Source of the DNA: Pseudomonadota bacterium
GTDB taxonomy: Bacteria; Pseudomonadota; Gammaproteobacteria; Steroidobacterales; Steroidobacteraceae
DNA length: 54,112 bases
Assembly: GCA_021779535.1 (NCBI GenBank)
Contig: JAJYAM010000011.1
Location: 1-54,112, forward strand
Direction of reading: 5' to 3'
The position numbers and the translations under genes are program-made. Under the pieces are notes generated by a model that had not been told where the DNA came from, searched no databases, and saw nothing but the letters and a program-made list of their open reading frames with translations. Below are positions 9,124 to 19,592 of this stretch, piece after piece (the stretch's first letter is position 1; each line of letters begins with the position of its first letter).

Positions 9124-10521
9124 TTATTGTTTTAATTGCTTTTTATTGTCATTCCCGCCGCGGGGATGGTTACCCCGGACCAGCTGGGCGATGCGCATCG
9201 CGAGCTCCAGCGACTGTTCCGCATTCAGGCGCGGATCCACCGCGGTTCGATAGGCCCGCGCGAGATCCGACTCGCGCAGTCCGCGCGCGCCGCCGATGCA
9301 CTCGGTCACGTCCTCGCCGGTGAGCTCGATGTGCACGCCGCCGAGCATCGAGCCGCAGTCCTCGTGGATGCGAAACGCGGCTTCGACCTCGGCGAGGATG
9401 TTCTCGAATCGGCGCGTCTTCAAGCCGCCCGCGGTCGTCTCGGTGTTGCCGTGCATCGGATCGCAGACCCACAGCACCCGCGCACCCGTGGCCCGCACCG
9501 CCGCGATCATTTCCGGGAGACGGTGCTCGACCTGCTTGCTGCCGAACCGGTGGATCAGCGTGAGGCGGCCGGGGATCTGCTGCGGGTTCAGCGCCTGCAC
9601 GAGTTCCTGCAGCCATTCGGCGCTCATGCCGGCGCCGACCTTGACCCCGATCGGATTGGCGATCCCGCGGAAATACTCGATGTGCGCGCCGTCGAGCGCG
9701 GCCGTGCGCATCCCGATCCAGGGCATGTGCGTCGACAGGTTGTACCAGCGTTGCTGGCGCGCGATGTAGCGGGTCTGCGCCTGTTCGAACGCGAGATGCA
9801 GTCCTTCGTGGCTGGTGTAGAACTCGCAGCGCGTCGCCGCGTGGACCCGCTGCCCGCTCATCGACTCGAAGAACTCCAGCGATTCCGCGATCGAGTCGAC
9901 GATGCCTTGATAGGCCTCGCGCAGCGGCGTGTGCCGCAGGAACCCGAGATCCCAATACTCCGGGTGATGCAGGTCGGCGAATCCGCCGTCGATCAGCGCG
10001 CGCACGAAGTTCAAGGTGAGCGACGCGCGCTCGTAGCCTCGCAGCAGGAGTTCCGGGTCCGGTTCGCGCTCCTGCGGCGTGAAGCCGGGCCGATTGACGT
10101 TGTCGCCGCGGTAGCACGGCAGCGTGACGCCGTCGCGCGTCTCGGTGTCCGCGGAGCGCGGCTTCGCGTACTGGCCGGCGAAGCGGCCGACGCGGATCAC
10201 CGGCTTCTTCAAGCCCTGGAGCAGCACGAGGCTCATCTGCAGCAGGATCTTCAGCCGGCGTGCGATGTTGTCCGATTCGCAGTCGTCGAAGCTCTCCGCG
10301 CAATCGCCGCCTTGCAGCAGGAACTGCTCGCCGCGCTCCGCGGCCGCAAGCTTTCCGCGCAGCGCTTCGATCTCCCAGGACACCACGAGCGGCGGCAGGC
10401 GGCCGAGCATCCCGATCGCGCGCGCGAGCGCGTCCGGATCGGAGTAATGCGGTTGTTGGGCCGCCGGACGGCCGCGCCAGCTGGCCGGATGCCAATCGGT
10501 GAACAGTGGGTTCTTCGACAT
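9124..10521 (-). CDS. Class II 3-deoxy-7-phosphoheptulonate (DAHP) synthase
   Basis: First enzyme of the shikimate pathway, condensing phosphoenolpyruvate and erythrose-4-phosphate. The type II (plant/actinobacterial/pseudomonad) family is clear from LLQGGDCAESFDDCESDNI near residue 67, RVGRFAGQYAKPRS, STHMPWIGMRTA, LIHRFGSKQ, WVCDPMHGNT and GGVHIELTGEDVTECIGG. Length is 465 residues, usual for the family. The C-terminal end (NDNKKQLKQ) is coded by AT-rich sequence unlike the rest of the gene. A class I enzyme is also encoded in this window (24193-25290), so the organism has two unrelated DAHP synthases. The gene is divergent from the ALDH7-type dehydrogenase, with 139 bp between them. Confidence 0.95.
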   Translation of the reverse strand: MSKNPLFTDWHPASWRGRPAAQQPHYSDPDALARAIGMLGRLPPLVVSWEIEALRGKLAAAERGEQFLLQGGDCAESFDDCESDNIARRLKILLQMSLVLLQGLKKPVIRVGRFAGQYAKPRSADTETRDGVTLPCYRGDNVNRPGFTPQEREPDPELLLRGYERASLTLNFVRALIDGGFADLHHPEYWDLGFLRHTPLREAYQGIVDSIAESLEFFESMSGQRVHAATRCEFYTSHEGLHLAFEQAQTRYIARQQRWYNLSTHMPWIGMRTAALDGAHIEYFRGIANPIGVKVGAGMSAEWLQELVQALNPQQIPGRLTLIHRFGSKQVEHRLPEMIAAVRATGARVLWVCDPMHGNTETTAGGLKTRRFENILAEVEAAFRIHEDCGSMLGGVHIELTGEDVTECIGGARGLRESDLARAYRTAVDPRLNAEQSLELAMRIAQLVRGNHPRGGNDNKKQLKQ

Positions 10522-10609
10522 CGTTTTTCAATGCTACACAGCGTGATTGACGCTGCCTAGCGAAAAACCACCGGATTCGATTGAACTGCAGCGCGTGCTC
10601 GCGCGAAAA

Positions 10610-10644
10610 TGGCGAATCGCCAATCGAACGACGCGTCGCGTCGT
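10610..10644. promoter_or_regulatory. Two palindromes between the aro gene and the ALDH7 gene
   Basis: TGGCGA-A-TCGCCA (10610-10622) and ACGACGCG-T-CGCGTCGT (10628-10644) are both perfect inverted repeats around a single central base. Their centres are 20 bp apart, about two helical turns. They lie 17 nt upstream of the dehydrogenase start. This looks like a regulator-binding region, but no regulator gene is adjacent. Confidence 0.45.
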
Positions 10645-10660
10645 GGAGCACTGAAATCCG

Positions 10661-12226
10661 ATGAACATTGCGAAAGAGCGCGGCGCCGCCCCGGCGGCCC
10701 AGCGCGCCACCGCCGCCTTGCGCGAACTCGGCATCCTCGCCGACAACCCCGGCGTCTGGTGCGGCGGCACCGGCTGGAACGAGCGCGGCGACGGAGCGCG
10801 CCTCGACTCGATCAACCCGACGACCGGTGAACCCATCGCGTCGGTGCGAACCGCGACCGCGGAGGACTACGAACGGGTGATCGCCACCGCGACCGAGGCG
10901 GCCGCGGCGTGGCGGCGCGTGCCGGCGCCGAAGCGCGGTGAGGTCGTGCGTCTGATCGGCGAGGAGCTGCGCCGCTACAAGGACGCGCTCGGCACCTTGG
11001 TGTCGCTGGAGAACGGCAAGATCAAGGCCGAGGGCGACGGTGAAGTCCAGGAGATGATCGACATCGCCGACTTCGCGGTCGGCCAGTCGCGGATGCTCTA
11101 CGGCCTGTCGATGCACTCGGAGCGGCGCGAGCATCGGATGAGCGAGCAATGGCATCCGCTCGGCGTGGTCGGGGTGATCTCGGCGTTCAACTTCCCGGTC
11201 GCGGTGTGGTCGTGGAACGCGTTCCTCAGCGCGATCTGCGGGAACGCGACCGTGTGGAAGCCCTCGCCGAAGACCGCGCTGTGCGCGATCGCCGTGCAGC
11301 GCATCTGCAACCGGGTGCTCGAGCGGCTATCCCTGCCGCCGATCTTCCAGCTGTTCGTCGCCGCGGGCGCGGATCTCGCCGAGCGGTTCGTCGACGACCG
11401 GCGCGTCGCGCTGGTCTCGTTCACCGGATCGACCGAGGTCGGCCGCCAGGTCGGCGTCCGCGTCGCGCACCGGCTCGGCAAGAGCCTGCTGGAGCTCGGC
11501 GGCAACAACGCGATCATCGTCGACGCGACCGCGAATCTCGACCTCGCCGTGCCGGCGATCGTGTTCGGCGCGGTCGGCACCGCCGGGCAGCGCTGCACGA
11601 CCACGCGCCGCGTGTTCGCGCATCAAAGCGTGTACGAGGAGCTCGAGCGGCGGCTGGTCGCCGCGTACCGGCAGGTGCGCATCGGCGATCCGCTGGACCC
11701 GGGAACGCTGATGGGGCCGCTGATCGATGCGGCCGCCGCGCAGCGTTTCCTCGCGTCGGTCGCGGCCGCGCAAGCGCAGGGCGCGCGCCTCCTGGTCGGC
11801 GGCCGGGCGCTCGGCCGTCCCGGGAATTTCGTCGAGCCGACGATCGTCGCCGCGCAGGCTTCGATGCCGGTCGTGCAGACCGAGACCTTCGCCCCGATCC
11901 TGTATCTGATGCGTTATGAGTCGCTCGACGAGGCGATCGGTGCGCAGAACGCGGTCGCGTACGGATTGTCGTCGGCGATCTTCACCGACCGCTTGCAGGT
12001 CGCGGAACGCTTCCTGTCGGCCGACGGCAGCGATTGCGGCATCGCGAACGTGAACCTCGGCACGTCGGGCGCGGAGATCGGCGGCGCGTTCGGCGGCGAG
12101 AAGGACACCGGCGGGGGCCGGGAGGCGGGATCGGACGCCTGGAAGGCCTACATGCGGCGCCAGACGACCACGATCAACTGGAGCGCCGAACTGCCGCTCG
12201 CGCAGGGCATCCGCTTCACCGTCTGA
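10661..12226 (+). CDS. amaB: ALDH7-type dehydrogenase, probable L-piperideine-6-carboxylate (aminoadipate semialdehyde) dehydrogenase
   Basis: NAD(P)-dependent aldehyde dehydrogenase of the antiquitin group, expected to oxidise the lysine-degradation intermediate alpha-aminoadipate semialdehyde. The nucleophile is C312 in GQRCTTTRR and the general base is E278 in [23 protein letters not shown] and [14 protein letters not shown] are typical of the cofactor fold. [22 protein letters not shown] near the C terminus is characteristic of the ALDH7/AmaB branch. Length is 521 residues. The last 11 bp overlap the 3' end of hrpA on the other strand. The specific substrate is assigned from family resemblance; other lysine-catabolism genes are not in the window. 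Confidence 0.82.
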   Translation: MNIAKERGAAPAAQRATAALRELGILADNPGVWCGGTGWNERGDGARLDSINPTTGEPIASVRTATAEDYERVIATATEAAAAWRRVPAPKRGEVVRLIGEELRRYKDALGTLVSLENGKIKAEGDGEVQEMIDIADFAVGQSRMLYGLSMHSERREHRMSEQWHPLGVVGVISAFNFPVAVWSWNAFLSAICGNATVWKPSPKTALCAIAVQRICNRVLERLSLPPIFQLFVAAGADLAERFVDDRRVALVSFTGSTEVGRQVGVRVAHRLGKSLLELGGNNAIIVDATANLDLAVPAIVFGAVGTAGQRCTTTRRVFAHQSVYEELERRLVAAYRQVRIGDPLDPGTLMGPLIDAAAAQRFLASVAAAQAQGARLLVGGRALGRPGNFVEPTIVAAQASMPVVQTETFAPILYLMRYESLDEAIGAQNAVAYGLSSAIFTDRLQVAERFLSADGSDCGIANVNLGTSGAEIGGAFGGEKDTGGGREAGSDAWKAYMRRQTTTINWSAELPLAQGIRFTV

Positions 12227-15200
12227 GCCAGGCGTCGATCCCGGCCGCGCGCGCTTCGAGGCGCTCGGCCGAGATCGTCCCGAGGGTGCCGATCTCCTGC
12301 GCAACCAGGGAGATCCGGTACTCCTCGATCCACCAACCGAGATCCTCGAGCGCCTCGAGCCAACGACCCTCGTGCTCGACCGCCGCCGCGAACCGATCGC
12401 GGCGCGCGGTCCAGGTGCGGATCGCGGCCGCGATCGACGCCGGCTCCGCGCCGCGCCGCGGGTCGTGGCGCCAGCGGCGCTGCTCGGCGAGCAAGTACTT
12501 CGGGATCCGCCCGGACCAGGGCCGCGGTGGATCGGCGAGGAACGCCCGCAGCAGGCGTTGCAGGTGCGCCTGGGTCTCCGCGGCGGCCTCGGCGGCCGGC
12601 CCGACCCGCGGGAGGATCACGATCGAGCGCACCGCACGGGCGGTCTCGAACAGCGCACGCGCGGCCGCGCGCGCGTCGGTGAGCGCCCCGGCGAGCCGCG
12701 CACGCCCGGCGGCGATTCCGGCCTCGAACGCGGCGCGCGTCCGCGGGGGCTCGTCGTCGCCGAAGCAGGCGCGCCGCACCGCGCCCGCGACCAGTCCATC
12801 GACCATGGCCGTCGCCTCGACGAACGGGCTCGCCCCGAGCATCAGCGGCGTATCCTCCTCGACCTCGCGAGCCGCCTCGCGCGTGATCCGTCCGAGCGCC
12901 CGCATCGCGAGCCGGGTCGCGCCGTGCCGATGCCGGTGGGCGGCCTGCGCGGCCGAGCGCTCGAACGCGACGCGGATCGTCGCGCCGTCCGAGGCGAGCG
13001 CGGGGTGCACCGTGAGCGGGCCGTTCGGGGTCTCGATCTCGGTGCTACGCGGCAGCGTCTCGGCTTCGAACCGCTCCCAGGCTTGCGGATGGCGTTCGGC
13101 CGCGGCCTGCCGGAGCGCCGCGACCGCCGCGTCCGCGGTCGCGACCCGCAATGGAGCGAGGTCGGCACCGCAGGCGAGTTCGCGGCCCGCGTCGACGACC
13201 GCGACCCGCGGCACGAGCCATGCGGGTGGGTCGCCGATCGACGCGCCGACCGCGTCCGCGCCCAAGCCGACGCGCGTTCGCAGCCAGGCGGCGAGCGAGT
13301 CGGCGGTCGCCGCCCCGAGGCCCTGTTCGGCGAGGTAGCGTGCCGCGGTCGCCGCGATCGGGATCAAGTGCCGGCGGGCCTCCTTCGGCAGCGCCCGCAT
13401 CCAGGCCTCGACCCGCGGCCGCGCGAGACCCGGAATCGCGGCGGCGAGCGCCGGCGTCGTGAGCTCCGGCAGCGCGATCACCGGGACCCGCAGCGTCGCC
13501 CCGTCGCGCGGATCCCCGGGCGCGAACCGGTACTCGACGTCGAACGCCATCGAGCCGATCGCGGCGCGCACCGGGAACGCCGCGAGCGCGTCGGGATCCG
13601 GGCGATGCGCGAAGATTTCCTCCTCCCGAAGCGGCAGGCGCGCGAGGGCCGCGGGGTCGAGCTTGCGGGTGAAGCGCTCGAGCGCCGCGCGCGTGGACAC
13701 CTGCGGCGGCAAGCGGCGCTCGTAGCACGCGACCAGCGCCTCGGCCTCGGCCACCAGGCCCCGGGTGCGCAACCGGTCCTCGATCGCCCGCGCCGCCGCG
13801 AGCGCCGCGTCGTTGGCGACCAGCCAGTGCGGCCGTGGCGCGAGCCGGCCGTGCACCAGGGCCTCGCGCGCGAACACCTGCCGCGATTCCGCCGGTGCGA
13901 TCGGACCATAGTTCACGCGCCGCTGCCCGATCACCAGCCCGAACAAGCTCGCGCGCTCGCTCGCGACCACCTCCCCGCGGCGCTCGTCCCAGTCGATGTC
14001 GAGGTACTCGCGCTTGATCAGGGGAGCGGCCGCGGTCTCGATCCATCCCGGGTCGATCGCCGCGATCCGGCGCGCGTAGACCCGGCGCGTCTCGACGACG
14101 TCGGCCGCCATCACCCAGCGCGGACGGCGCCGGGCGATCGCCGATCCCGGGAACAGCCGGAAGCGCAAGCCGCGCGGCCCGACGTAGACGCCCTCCTCCG
14201 CGCGGACGCCGACGATCGTGCAAAAGCCCGCGAGCAACGCGCGGTGGATCATCGCGTAGGACGCGGCGCGCCCGCCCGCCCGGATCCCGATCTCGGTCGC
14301 GCGCTCGCACAGCTGGGCGTGCACGTCGTCCCACTCGCCGAGGCGCAGCAGCGACTGGCCGCGCTCGCGGCACCATTGGCGCAATTCCCGGCGCGTGGTC
14401 GCCCGCGCGGCTCGGTAAGCGCTCCACAGCTGCAGCAGGTCGAGGAACTGCGATTTCGGATCCTCCGGCGCCGGCGCCGGCGCCGCGGCATCGCGCGGGC
14501 CCGCGGCGAGCCGCGGGTCGGGAACGCTCAGCCCGGCGACGATCGCGAGCACCTCGGCCTCGGCGTGAAACCGGCGGCTCTCGACCAGCGCCCGCGACAG
14601 GCGCGGGTCGAGCGGCAGGCGCGCCATCGCCCGGCCAACGGACGTGATCCGGCGCTCGGCGTCGAACGCACCGAGTTCCTGCAGGAGCCGGTAGCCGTCG
14701 GTGAGCGCGCGCCGGTCCGGCGCGTCCACGAACGGAAACTCCTCGGCCGCGCCGAGTCCGTCGGCCGCGAGCCGCAGCAGCAGCGCCGCGAGGTTGGTCC
14801 GCAGGATCTCCGGCTCGGTGTACGCCGGCCGTGACTCGAAATCCGCCTCGTCGTACAGCCGCACGCACAGCCCCGGGCCGATCCGTCCGCAGCGACCCTT
14901 GCGCTGCTCCGCGCTCGCGCGCGAGATCTTCTCGATCGGCAGGCGTTGCAGGCGGCTGCGGGCGTCGTAGCGGCTGACCCGGGCAAGCCCGGAATCGATC
15001 ACCGCGCGGATCCCCGGCACCGTGAGCGAGGTCTCCGCGACGTTCGTCGCGAGCACGATCCGGCGCCGCGGACCGGGCTCGAAGACCCGACGTTGCCGCT
15101 CCCAGGCGAGCCGCGAGTACAGCGGGACGATCTCGAGCGCGGCGCCCAGCTCGCGGTCGAGCAGTTCGCCGACGTCGGCGATCTCCCGTTCGCCCGGCAG

Positions 15201-15965
15201 GAACGCGAGCACGTCGCCCGCGCCGCCGGGTCCGGGGTCCGCCTCGATCGATCGAAACGCCGCCAGCACCGCGGTCGGCAGGTCCGGCTCTTCCTCCCGG
15301 TCCGGCGCCGCCGCGGTGCGCACCTCGACCGGGTGGCCGCGCCCGCCGACGTCGATCACCGGCGCGCCGCCAAAGAACGCCGCCAGGCGTTCGACGTCGA
15401 GCGTCGCCGAGGTCACGACCACCCGCAGGTCCGCGCGCACCGCGAGCAACCGCTTCGCGATGCCGAGCAGCAGGTCGACGTTCAAGCTGCGTTCGTGCGC
15501 CTCGTCGATGATCAGCGTGTCGTAGCGGCGCAGTTCACGGTCGCGCGCGAGCTCCGCGAGCAGCACGCCGTCGGTCATCAGCACCACACGCGTCGCCTCG
15601 GACACCTGGTCGGCGAAGCGAACCCGGTAACCGACCGTGCGCCCGACGGGTTCGCGCAACTCCTCGGCGATGCGCTGCGCGAGCGCGCGGGCGGCGAGCC
15701 GTCGGGGCTGGGTGTGCGCGATCAGGCCCTCGATCCCGCGGTCGGCCTCGAGGCAGAACCGCGGCAGCTGGGTGCTCTTGCCCGATCCGGTCTCCCCGAC
15801 CACGATCAAGATCGGTTCGACCCGCAGCCGTTCGACGATCTCGGCGCGCTTCGCCGCGATCGGCAAGCCCGGGTCGCAGCGCCAGGACGGGGACGGTTCG
15901 CGCCGCAGGCTCGCGCGGCGCCGAGCGGCATCGCCCGCGCGGCGCGGCCGGCGGGGCGTGCTCAT
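12216..15965 (-). CDS. hrpA: ATP-dependent RNA helicase HrpA
   Basis: DEAH-box helicase, 1249 residues (E. coli HrpA is 1300). Walker [10 protein letters not shown] is at residues 57-65 and DEAH at 154-157 (IIDEAHERS); VVTSATLD and the C-terminal [12 protein letters not shown] helicase motif follow. After the helicase core come the HA2/OB-fold region and a long C-terminal DUF3418-type domain, the mark of HrpA rather than HrpB. In E. coli HrpA acts on mRNA/ribosome substrates, and stalled-ribosome rescue has been described for it. Its ATG overlaps the mazG stop (ATGA), making it the last gene of a Nudix-mazG-hrpA operon. Confidence 0.95.
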   Translation of the reverse strand: MSTPRRPRRAGDAARRRASLRREPSPSWRCDPGLPIAAKRAEIVERLRVEPILIVVGETGSGKSTQLPRFCLEADRGIEGLIAHTQPRRLAARALAQRIAEELREPVGRTVGYRVRFADQVSEATRVVLMTDGVLLAELARDRELRRYDTLIIDEAHERSLNVDLLLGIAKRLLAVRADLRVVVTSATLDVERLAAFFGGAPVIDVGGRGHPVEVRTAAAPDREEEPDLPTAVLAAFRSIEADPGPGGAGDVLAFLPGEREIADVGELLDRELGAALEIVPLYSRLAWERQRRVFEPGPRRRIVLATNVAETSLTVPGIRAVIDSGLARVSRYDARSRLQRLPIEKISRASAEQRKGRCGRIGPGLCVRLYDEADFESRPAYTEPEILRTNLAALLLRLAADGLGAAEEFPFVDAPDRRALTDGYRLLQELGAFDAERRITSVGRAMARLPLDPRLSRALVESRRFHAEAEVLAIVAGLSVPDPRLAAGPRDAAAPAPAPEDPKSQFLDLLQLWSAYRAARATTRRELRQWCRERGQSLLRLGEWDDVHAQLCERATEIGIRAGGRAASYAMIHRALLAGFCTIVGVRAEEGVYVGPRGLRFRLFPGSAIARRRPRWVMAADVVETRRVYARRIAAIDPGWIETAAAPLIKREYLDIDWDERRGEVVASERASLFGLVIGQRRVNYGPIAPAESRQVFAREALVHGRLAPRPHWLVANDAALAAARAIEDRLRTRGLVAEAEALVACYERRLPPQVSTRAALERFTRKLDPAALARLPLREEEIFAHRPDPDALAAFPVRAAIGSMAFDVEYRFAPGDPRDGATLRVPVIALPELTTPALAAAIPGLARPRVEAWMRALPKEARRHLIPIAATAARYLAEQGLGAATADSLAAWLRTRVGLGADAVGASIGDPPAWLVPRVAVVDAGRELACGADLAPLRVATADAAVAALRQAAAERHPQAWERFEAETLPRSTEIETPNGPLTVHPALASDGATIRVAFERSAAQAAHRHRHGATRLAMRALGRITREAAREVEEDTPLMLGASPFVEATAMVDGLVAGAVRRACFGDDEPPRTRAAFEAGIAAGRARLAGALTDARAAARALFETARAVRSIVILPRVGPAAEAAAETQAHLQRLLRAFLADPPRPWSGRIPKYLLAEQRRWRHDPRRGAEPASIAAAIRTWTARRDRFAAAVEHEGRWLEALEDLGWWIEEYRISLVAQEIGTLGTISAERLEARAAGIDAWLRR

Positions 15966-16747
15966 TCCTCGCGTTTCGCCCGGATCCAGAGCGCTTCCTG
16001 CGCGGCGAGGTCGAGCGCGTCGAGCGCGGTCCGCTGGTCGGCCGCGTAGCGCTCCATCCGGCGGATCCGCCGCTCGAATTTCGCGTTCGCCGCGCGCAGC
16101 GCCGTTTCCGGCTCGACCCCGAGCTTGCGCGCGAGGTTCGCGGCCGCGAACAGCAGATCGCCGACTTCCTCGAACACCCGCCCGGGGCGTTCGCGCTCGC
16201 GCGCGTCGGCGTCGAGCGCTTCCGCGAGTTCCTCGCGCACCTTCGCGGCCGCCGCCGCCGCGTCCGGGAAATCGAAACCGGCGCGGGCCGCGCGCCGCCC
16301 GAGCTTGTGGGTCCGGGCGAGCGCCGGCAACGCGAGCGGCACCCCGTCGACGAGGCTCGCCGGCCCCTCGGCCGCGGCGTCACGCTCGGCGGCCTTGATC
16401 CGCTCCCAGGCGTCCGCCTGCGCCTGGATCCCGCCGACCGGCTCGCCGCCGAACACGTGCGGATGCCGGCGCACCAGTTTCGACGCGATCGCGTCGGCCA
16501 CCGCATCGAAATCGAACCGCTCCGCCTCGCGCGCGATCTGCGCGTGGAACACGACCTGGAACAACAGGTCCCCGAGCTCGTCCGGCAGCGCGTCGAGATC
16601 GCCGCGGTCGATCGCATCGGCGACTTCGTAGGCTTCCTCGATCGTGTAAGGCGCGATCGTCGCGAAGCTCTGGGCGCGGTCCCACGGGCAGCCGTCCGGC
16701 GACCGCAGCCGTTCCATGATCGCGAGCAGCCGGTCGATCGGCCGCAT
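15962..16747 (-). CDS. mazG: Nucleoside triphosphate pyrophosphohydrolase MazG
   Basis: Cytoplasmic house-cleaning enzyme hydrolysing NTPs/dNTPs to monophosphates and pyrophosphate. Two MazG repeats are visible. The first contains CPWDRAQSFATIAPYTIEEAYE and DELGDLLFQVVFHAQIA. The second, near residues 165-215, contains KVREELAEALDAD and FEEVGDLLFAAANLAR. The acidic EExxE/DxxxD metal-binding helices are intact in both. Length is 261 residues, as expected. The start shares one base with the stop of the Nudix gene and the stop overlaps the hrpA start. Confidence 0.95.
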   Translation of the reverse strand: MRPIDRLLAIMERLRSPDGCPWDRAQSFATIAPYTIEEAYEVADAIDRGDLDALPDELGDLLFQVVFHAQIAREAERFDFDAVADAIASKLVRRHPHVFGGEPVGGIQAQADAWERIKAAERDAAAEGPASLVDGVPLALPALARTHKLGRRAARAGFDFPDAAAAAAKVREELAEALDADARERERPGRVFEEVGDLLFAAANLARKLGVEPETALRAANAKFERRIRRMERYAADQRTALDALDLAAQEALWIRAKREE

Positions 16748-17424
16748 CACCGCAGGTCCCGCGCGCGCGCGAGCATCATCCGGCGCAAGGTCATCACCAT
16801 GCCGGCGGTCGCGCCCCAGATCCGGCGGCCGTCGTAGGTGATGTCGTAGACCGCGAAGCTCGTCTCGCCGAGCCGCCGTTCGCGCTCGCGCAGATTGCTC
16901 GCATCGAACAGGAACGCGAGCGGCACCTCGAAGGCCTCTTCGACCTCGCCGGCGGCGACGCGCAAGCGGTAGTCCGGCGCGACGAACCCGACCGCCGGCG
17001 TCACCCGAAAGCCGGTCACGATCAAGTGATCCGGCAGGTAGCCGGCGAACTCGACCCGCGACGCCTCGAGGCCGATCTCCTCGTGCGCCTCGCGCAGCGC
17101 CGCGGTCCAGGGGTCGCGGTCCTGCGGCTCGATGCGTCCCCCCGGAAACGCGATCTGTCCGGCATGATCCCGCAGCGTGCTCGCGCGCTGGGTCAACAGC
17201 AGCGAGAACTCCCCGTCGCGCTCGACCACGGGAACGAGCACCGCGGCCGCGACCCCCGTCGCCGGCAATGCCCGGCGGACCCGCGCGCGCAACTCGGGTG
17301 CGGTCTCGGGGAGCCACTCCATGTCCTCTTCCGGCGGCGACGGGCGCGGCCGCAGCGCCCGCTTGATCATCTCTCGATCGAGACGCACGGTTCCCGGCCA
17401 GCCTTCAGGCGGGCGCGGCGGCAT
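16747..17424 (-). CDS. Nudix hydrolase, CoA pyrophosphatase (NudL/YeaB) type
   Basis: Likely cleaves CoA or acyl-CoA to 3',5'-ADP and phosphopantetheine. The Nudix box GGRIEPQDRDPWTAALREAHEEIG is at residues 95-117. It is preceded by the LLTQRASTLRDHAGQIAFPGG segment that marks the CoA-pyrophosphatase (UPF0035) subgroup. Length is 225 residues. It heads the operon with mazG and hrpA, so two nucleotide-sanitation enzymes are co-expressed. It is divergent from purB with about 100 bp between. Confidence 0.88.
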   Translation of the reverse strand: MPPRPPEGWPGTVRLDREMIKRALRPRPSPPEEDMEWLPETAPELRARVRRALPATGVAAAVLVPVVERDGEFSLLLTQRASTLRDHAGQIAFPGGRIEPQDRDPWTAALREAHEEIGLEASRVEFAGYLPDHLIVTGFRVTPAVGFVAPDYRLRVAAGEVEEAFEVPLAFLFDASNLRERERRLGETSFAVYDITYDGRRIWGATAGMVMTLRRMMLARARDLR

Positions 17425-17526
17425 CGCCGGCGATCCTGGTGCGTTCGCATGTCATGAGGTCCTCCGCGACGCGATCCGATTGCGGTAAACTCTGCTGATT
17501 CTAACACCCGGCGACGCCGCATCCCG

Positions 17527-18897
17527 ATGTCGAATTCCTCGATCGACGCGCTCTCTCCGCTCGATGGCCGCTACCGCGCGAAGCTCGCGCCGCTGCGCGA
17601 GATCTTCAGCGAGGCGGGACTGATGCGCGAGCGGGTGCGCGTCGAGGCCGCGTGGCTGCTCGCGCTCGCGGCCGGCCCCGCCCGGGCGCCGCTCGCGTCC
17701 CTGCCCGACGCGTGCCGGCAGTGGCTCGCCGGGCTCGCGGCCGATCCGTCGCCGACCGACGTCGCGGCGATCAAGCGAATCGAGGCCCGCACGAATCACG
17801 ACGTGAAGGCGGTCGAGCTGTGGCTGCGCGACGAGCTCGTCGCGCGCGGCGCCGCGCCGGCCCATCTCGAATGGGTGCACTTCGCGTGCACCTCGGAGGA
17901 CGTGAACAATCTCGCCTACGCGCAGATGCTGCGCGTCGCGCGGAGCCGGGTGCTGCTGCCGGCGGTCGATGCGATCCACGCCGCGCTCGCGGCGCTCGCG
18001 GCGAGGTACGCGGACAGCGGCATGCTCGCGCGCACTCACGGCCAGACCGCGACCCCGACGACCGTCGGCAAGGAGATGGCCAATTTCGCCGCGCGGCTGC
18101 GCACGCAGCGCGACGCGCTCGAAGCGGTGCGCGTGCTCGGCAAATTGAACGGTGCCGTCGGCAACTTCAACGCGCACGTCGCCGCGCTCCCGCAGGTGGA
18201 CTGGCCGTCGGTCAGCGCGGCGTTCGTCGCCTCGCTCGGCCTGCAGCCGAATGCGTACACGACGCAGATCGAGCCCCACGACTGGATCGCCGAGTACGCG
18301 CACGCGGTGATCCGGATCGACACGATCCTGCTGGATTTCGCCCGCGACGTGTGGGGCTACGTGTCGCTCGGCTATTTCCGCCAGCGGGTCGTCCCGGGCG
18401 AAGTGGGTTCCTCGACGATGCCGCACAAGGTCAACCCGATCGACTTCGAGAACGCCGAGGGGAATCTCGGGATCGCGAATGCGCTGCTCGGCCACTTCGC
18501 GGAGAAGCTGCCGGTGTCGCGCTGGCAGCGCGACCTGACCGATTCGACGGTGCTGCGCAACCTCGGCGTCGCGCTGGGGCACGCGGCGCTTGCCTACGAC
18601 TCGCTGCTCGCGGGCCTCGGCAAGATCGCGCTCGACGAGAAGCGCATCCGCGCGGACCTCGACGCGGCCTGGGAGGTGCTCGCGGAGGCGATCCAGACGG
18701 TGATGCGCGCGAACGGCATCAGCGGCGCGTACGACCGCCTGAAGGCGTTCACCCGCGGCCGCGCGGTCGACGGACCGGCGCTCCGCGACTTCATCGCGTC
18801 GCTGGAACTGCCGCCCGCCGAACGCGAACGGCTCCTGCGGATGGAGCCCGCGACCTATCTCGGCCTCGCCGCGGCGCTCGCGCGCCGCGAGCGCTGA
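17527..18897 (+). CDS. purB: Adenylosuccinate lyase
   Basis: Fumarase-superfamily enzyme that acts twice in purine synthesis, releasing fumarate from SAICAR and from adenylosuccinate. The signature SSTMPHKVNPIDFENAEGN is near residue 296. RTHGQTATPTTVGKEMANF and HFACTSEDVNNLAYA are the other conserved blocks. Length is 456 residues, identical to E. coli PurB. ATG 17527 gives the canonical N terminus (ALSPLDGRYRAK). In E. coli purB follows hflD and mnmA; here a different small gene lies between purB and mnmA. Confidence 0.97.
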   Translation: MSNSSIDALSPLDGRYRAKLAPLREIFSEAGLMRERVRVEAAWLLALAAGPARAPLASLPDACRQWLAGLAADPSPTDVAAIKRIEARTNHDVKAVELWLRDELVARGAAPAHLEWVHFACTSEDVNNLAYAQMLRVARSRVLLPAVDAIHAALAALAARYADSGMLARTHGQTATPTTVGKEMANFAARLRTQRDALEAVRVLGKLNGAVGNFNAHVAALPQVDWPSVSAAFVASLGLQPNAYTTQIEPHDWIAEYAHAVIRIDTILLDFARDVWGYVSLGYFRQRVVPGEVGSSTMPHKVNPIDFENAEGNLGIANALLGHFAEKLPVSRWQRDLTDSTVLRNLGVALGHAALAYDSLLAGLGKIALDEKRIRADLDAAWEVLAEAIQTVMRANGISGAYDRLKAFTRGRAVDGPALRDFIASLELPPAERERLLRMEPATYLGLAAALARRER

Positions 18898-19027
18898 GCC
18901 GGGGGTCCCGATCGATCGAGGAAACGTGACGCAGTCGGCACGAGCCGCGCCGACACCCCCGGTAGGATGCTCCCGACGCCCGGCCTGCGGGCGAGATTGC
19001 CCGTTAAGCACGACGAGGCGGAGCGAT

Positions 19028-19558
19028 ATGACGGGAAATGCGAACGACGTTCCGGTGGGGCAGCCGCAGGGCCCGCCCGCGAGCACCCGCACGATCCTGA
19101 GCACGATGGACGAGGTGCGGGAAGCGAGCCTGCAGGTCGCGCGCTCCGCGCAGCGGCTGCTGTCGATCTTCACCCACGACCTCGAGCCGATGATCTACGG
19201 CGAGGAGCCGTTCCTCGAGGCCATCAAGCGTCTGGTGCTCGCCCGTTCGTATGCGAAGGTCCGGGTCCTGCTCGCGGATCCCTCGCGCGCGATGTTCGAC
19301 AACAACAAGTTCCTGATCCTCGCGCGGCGCCTGACGAGCTGCATCGACCTGCGAACGATGGGACCGGAATACCCGGCGAGCGCCGGCGCGTTCATCATCG
19401 CGGACGACCGCGCGCTGGTCTATCGATTGCGGATCGACCGCTGGGACGGCATCTCGGACATGAACGATCCGGCGGTCGTGCGGCGCTACCTCACGTTCTT
19501 CGATGAGGTCTGGAGCATGGGCGTGCAGGAATCGCAGGTGCGTCAAACCTACCAGTGA
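19028..19558 (+). CDS. Conserved protein of the DUF7931 type (phospholipase D-like fold suspected)
   Basis: A 176-residue soluble protein without signal peptide. Visible segments are FTHDLEPMIYGEEPFLEAIKR, VRVLLADPSRAMFDNNKFLILARR and AFIIADDRALVYRL. The pattern of a modified-position strand, LVLAR...KVRVLLADP, and a later FIIADDRALVYR strand resembles half of a phospholipase D-like domain, but the catalytic HxK motif is absent, so catalysis is doubtful. I place it in DUF7931 from memory, with moderate confidence. The start at ATG 19028 has GGAG at 19020-19023. It lies between purB and mnmA, where E. coli has hflD. Confidence 0.7.
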   Translation: MTGNANDVPVGQPQGPPASTRTILSTMDEVREASLQVARSAQRLLSIFTHDLEPMIYGEEPFLEAIKRLVLARSYAKVRVLLADPSRAMFDNNKFLILARRLTSCIDLRTMGPEYPASAGAFIIADDRALVYRLRIDRWDGISDMNDPAVVRRYLTFFDEVWSMGVQESQVRQTYQ

Positions 19559-19580
19559 GGCTTCCCCCGCGCGGCGCCCG

Positions 19581-19586
19581 TATAAT
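19581..19586 (+). promoter_or_regulatory. -10 box positioned for leaderless mnmA transcription
   Basis: TATAAT ends 6 nt before the mnmA ATG (19593), so the expected +1 falls on the start codon. There is no Shine-Dalgarno sequence in the gap. No good -35 is visible 16-18 nt upstream. The tatD gene shows exactly the same geometry. Confidence 0.5.
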
Positions 19587-19592
19587 CGGCGC

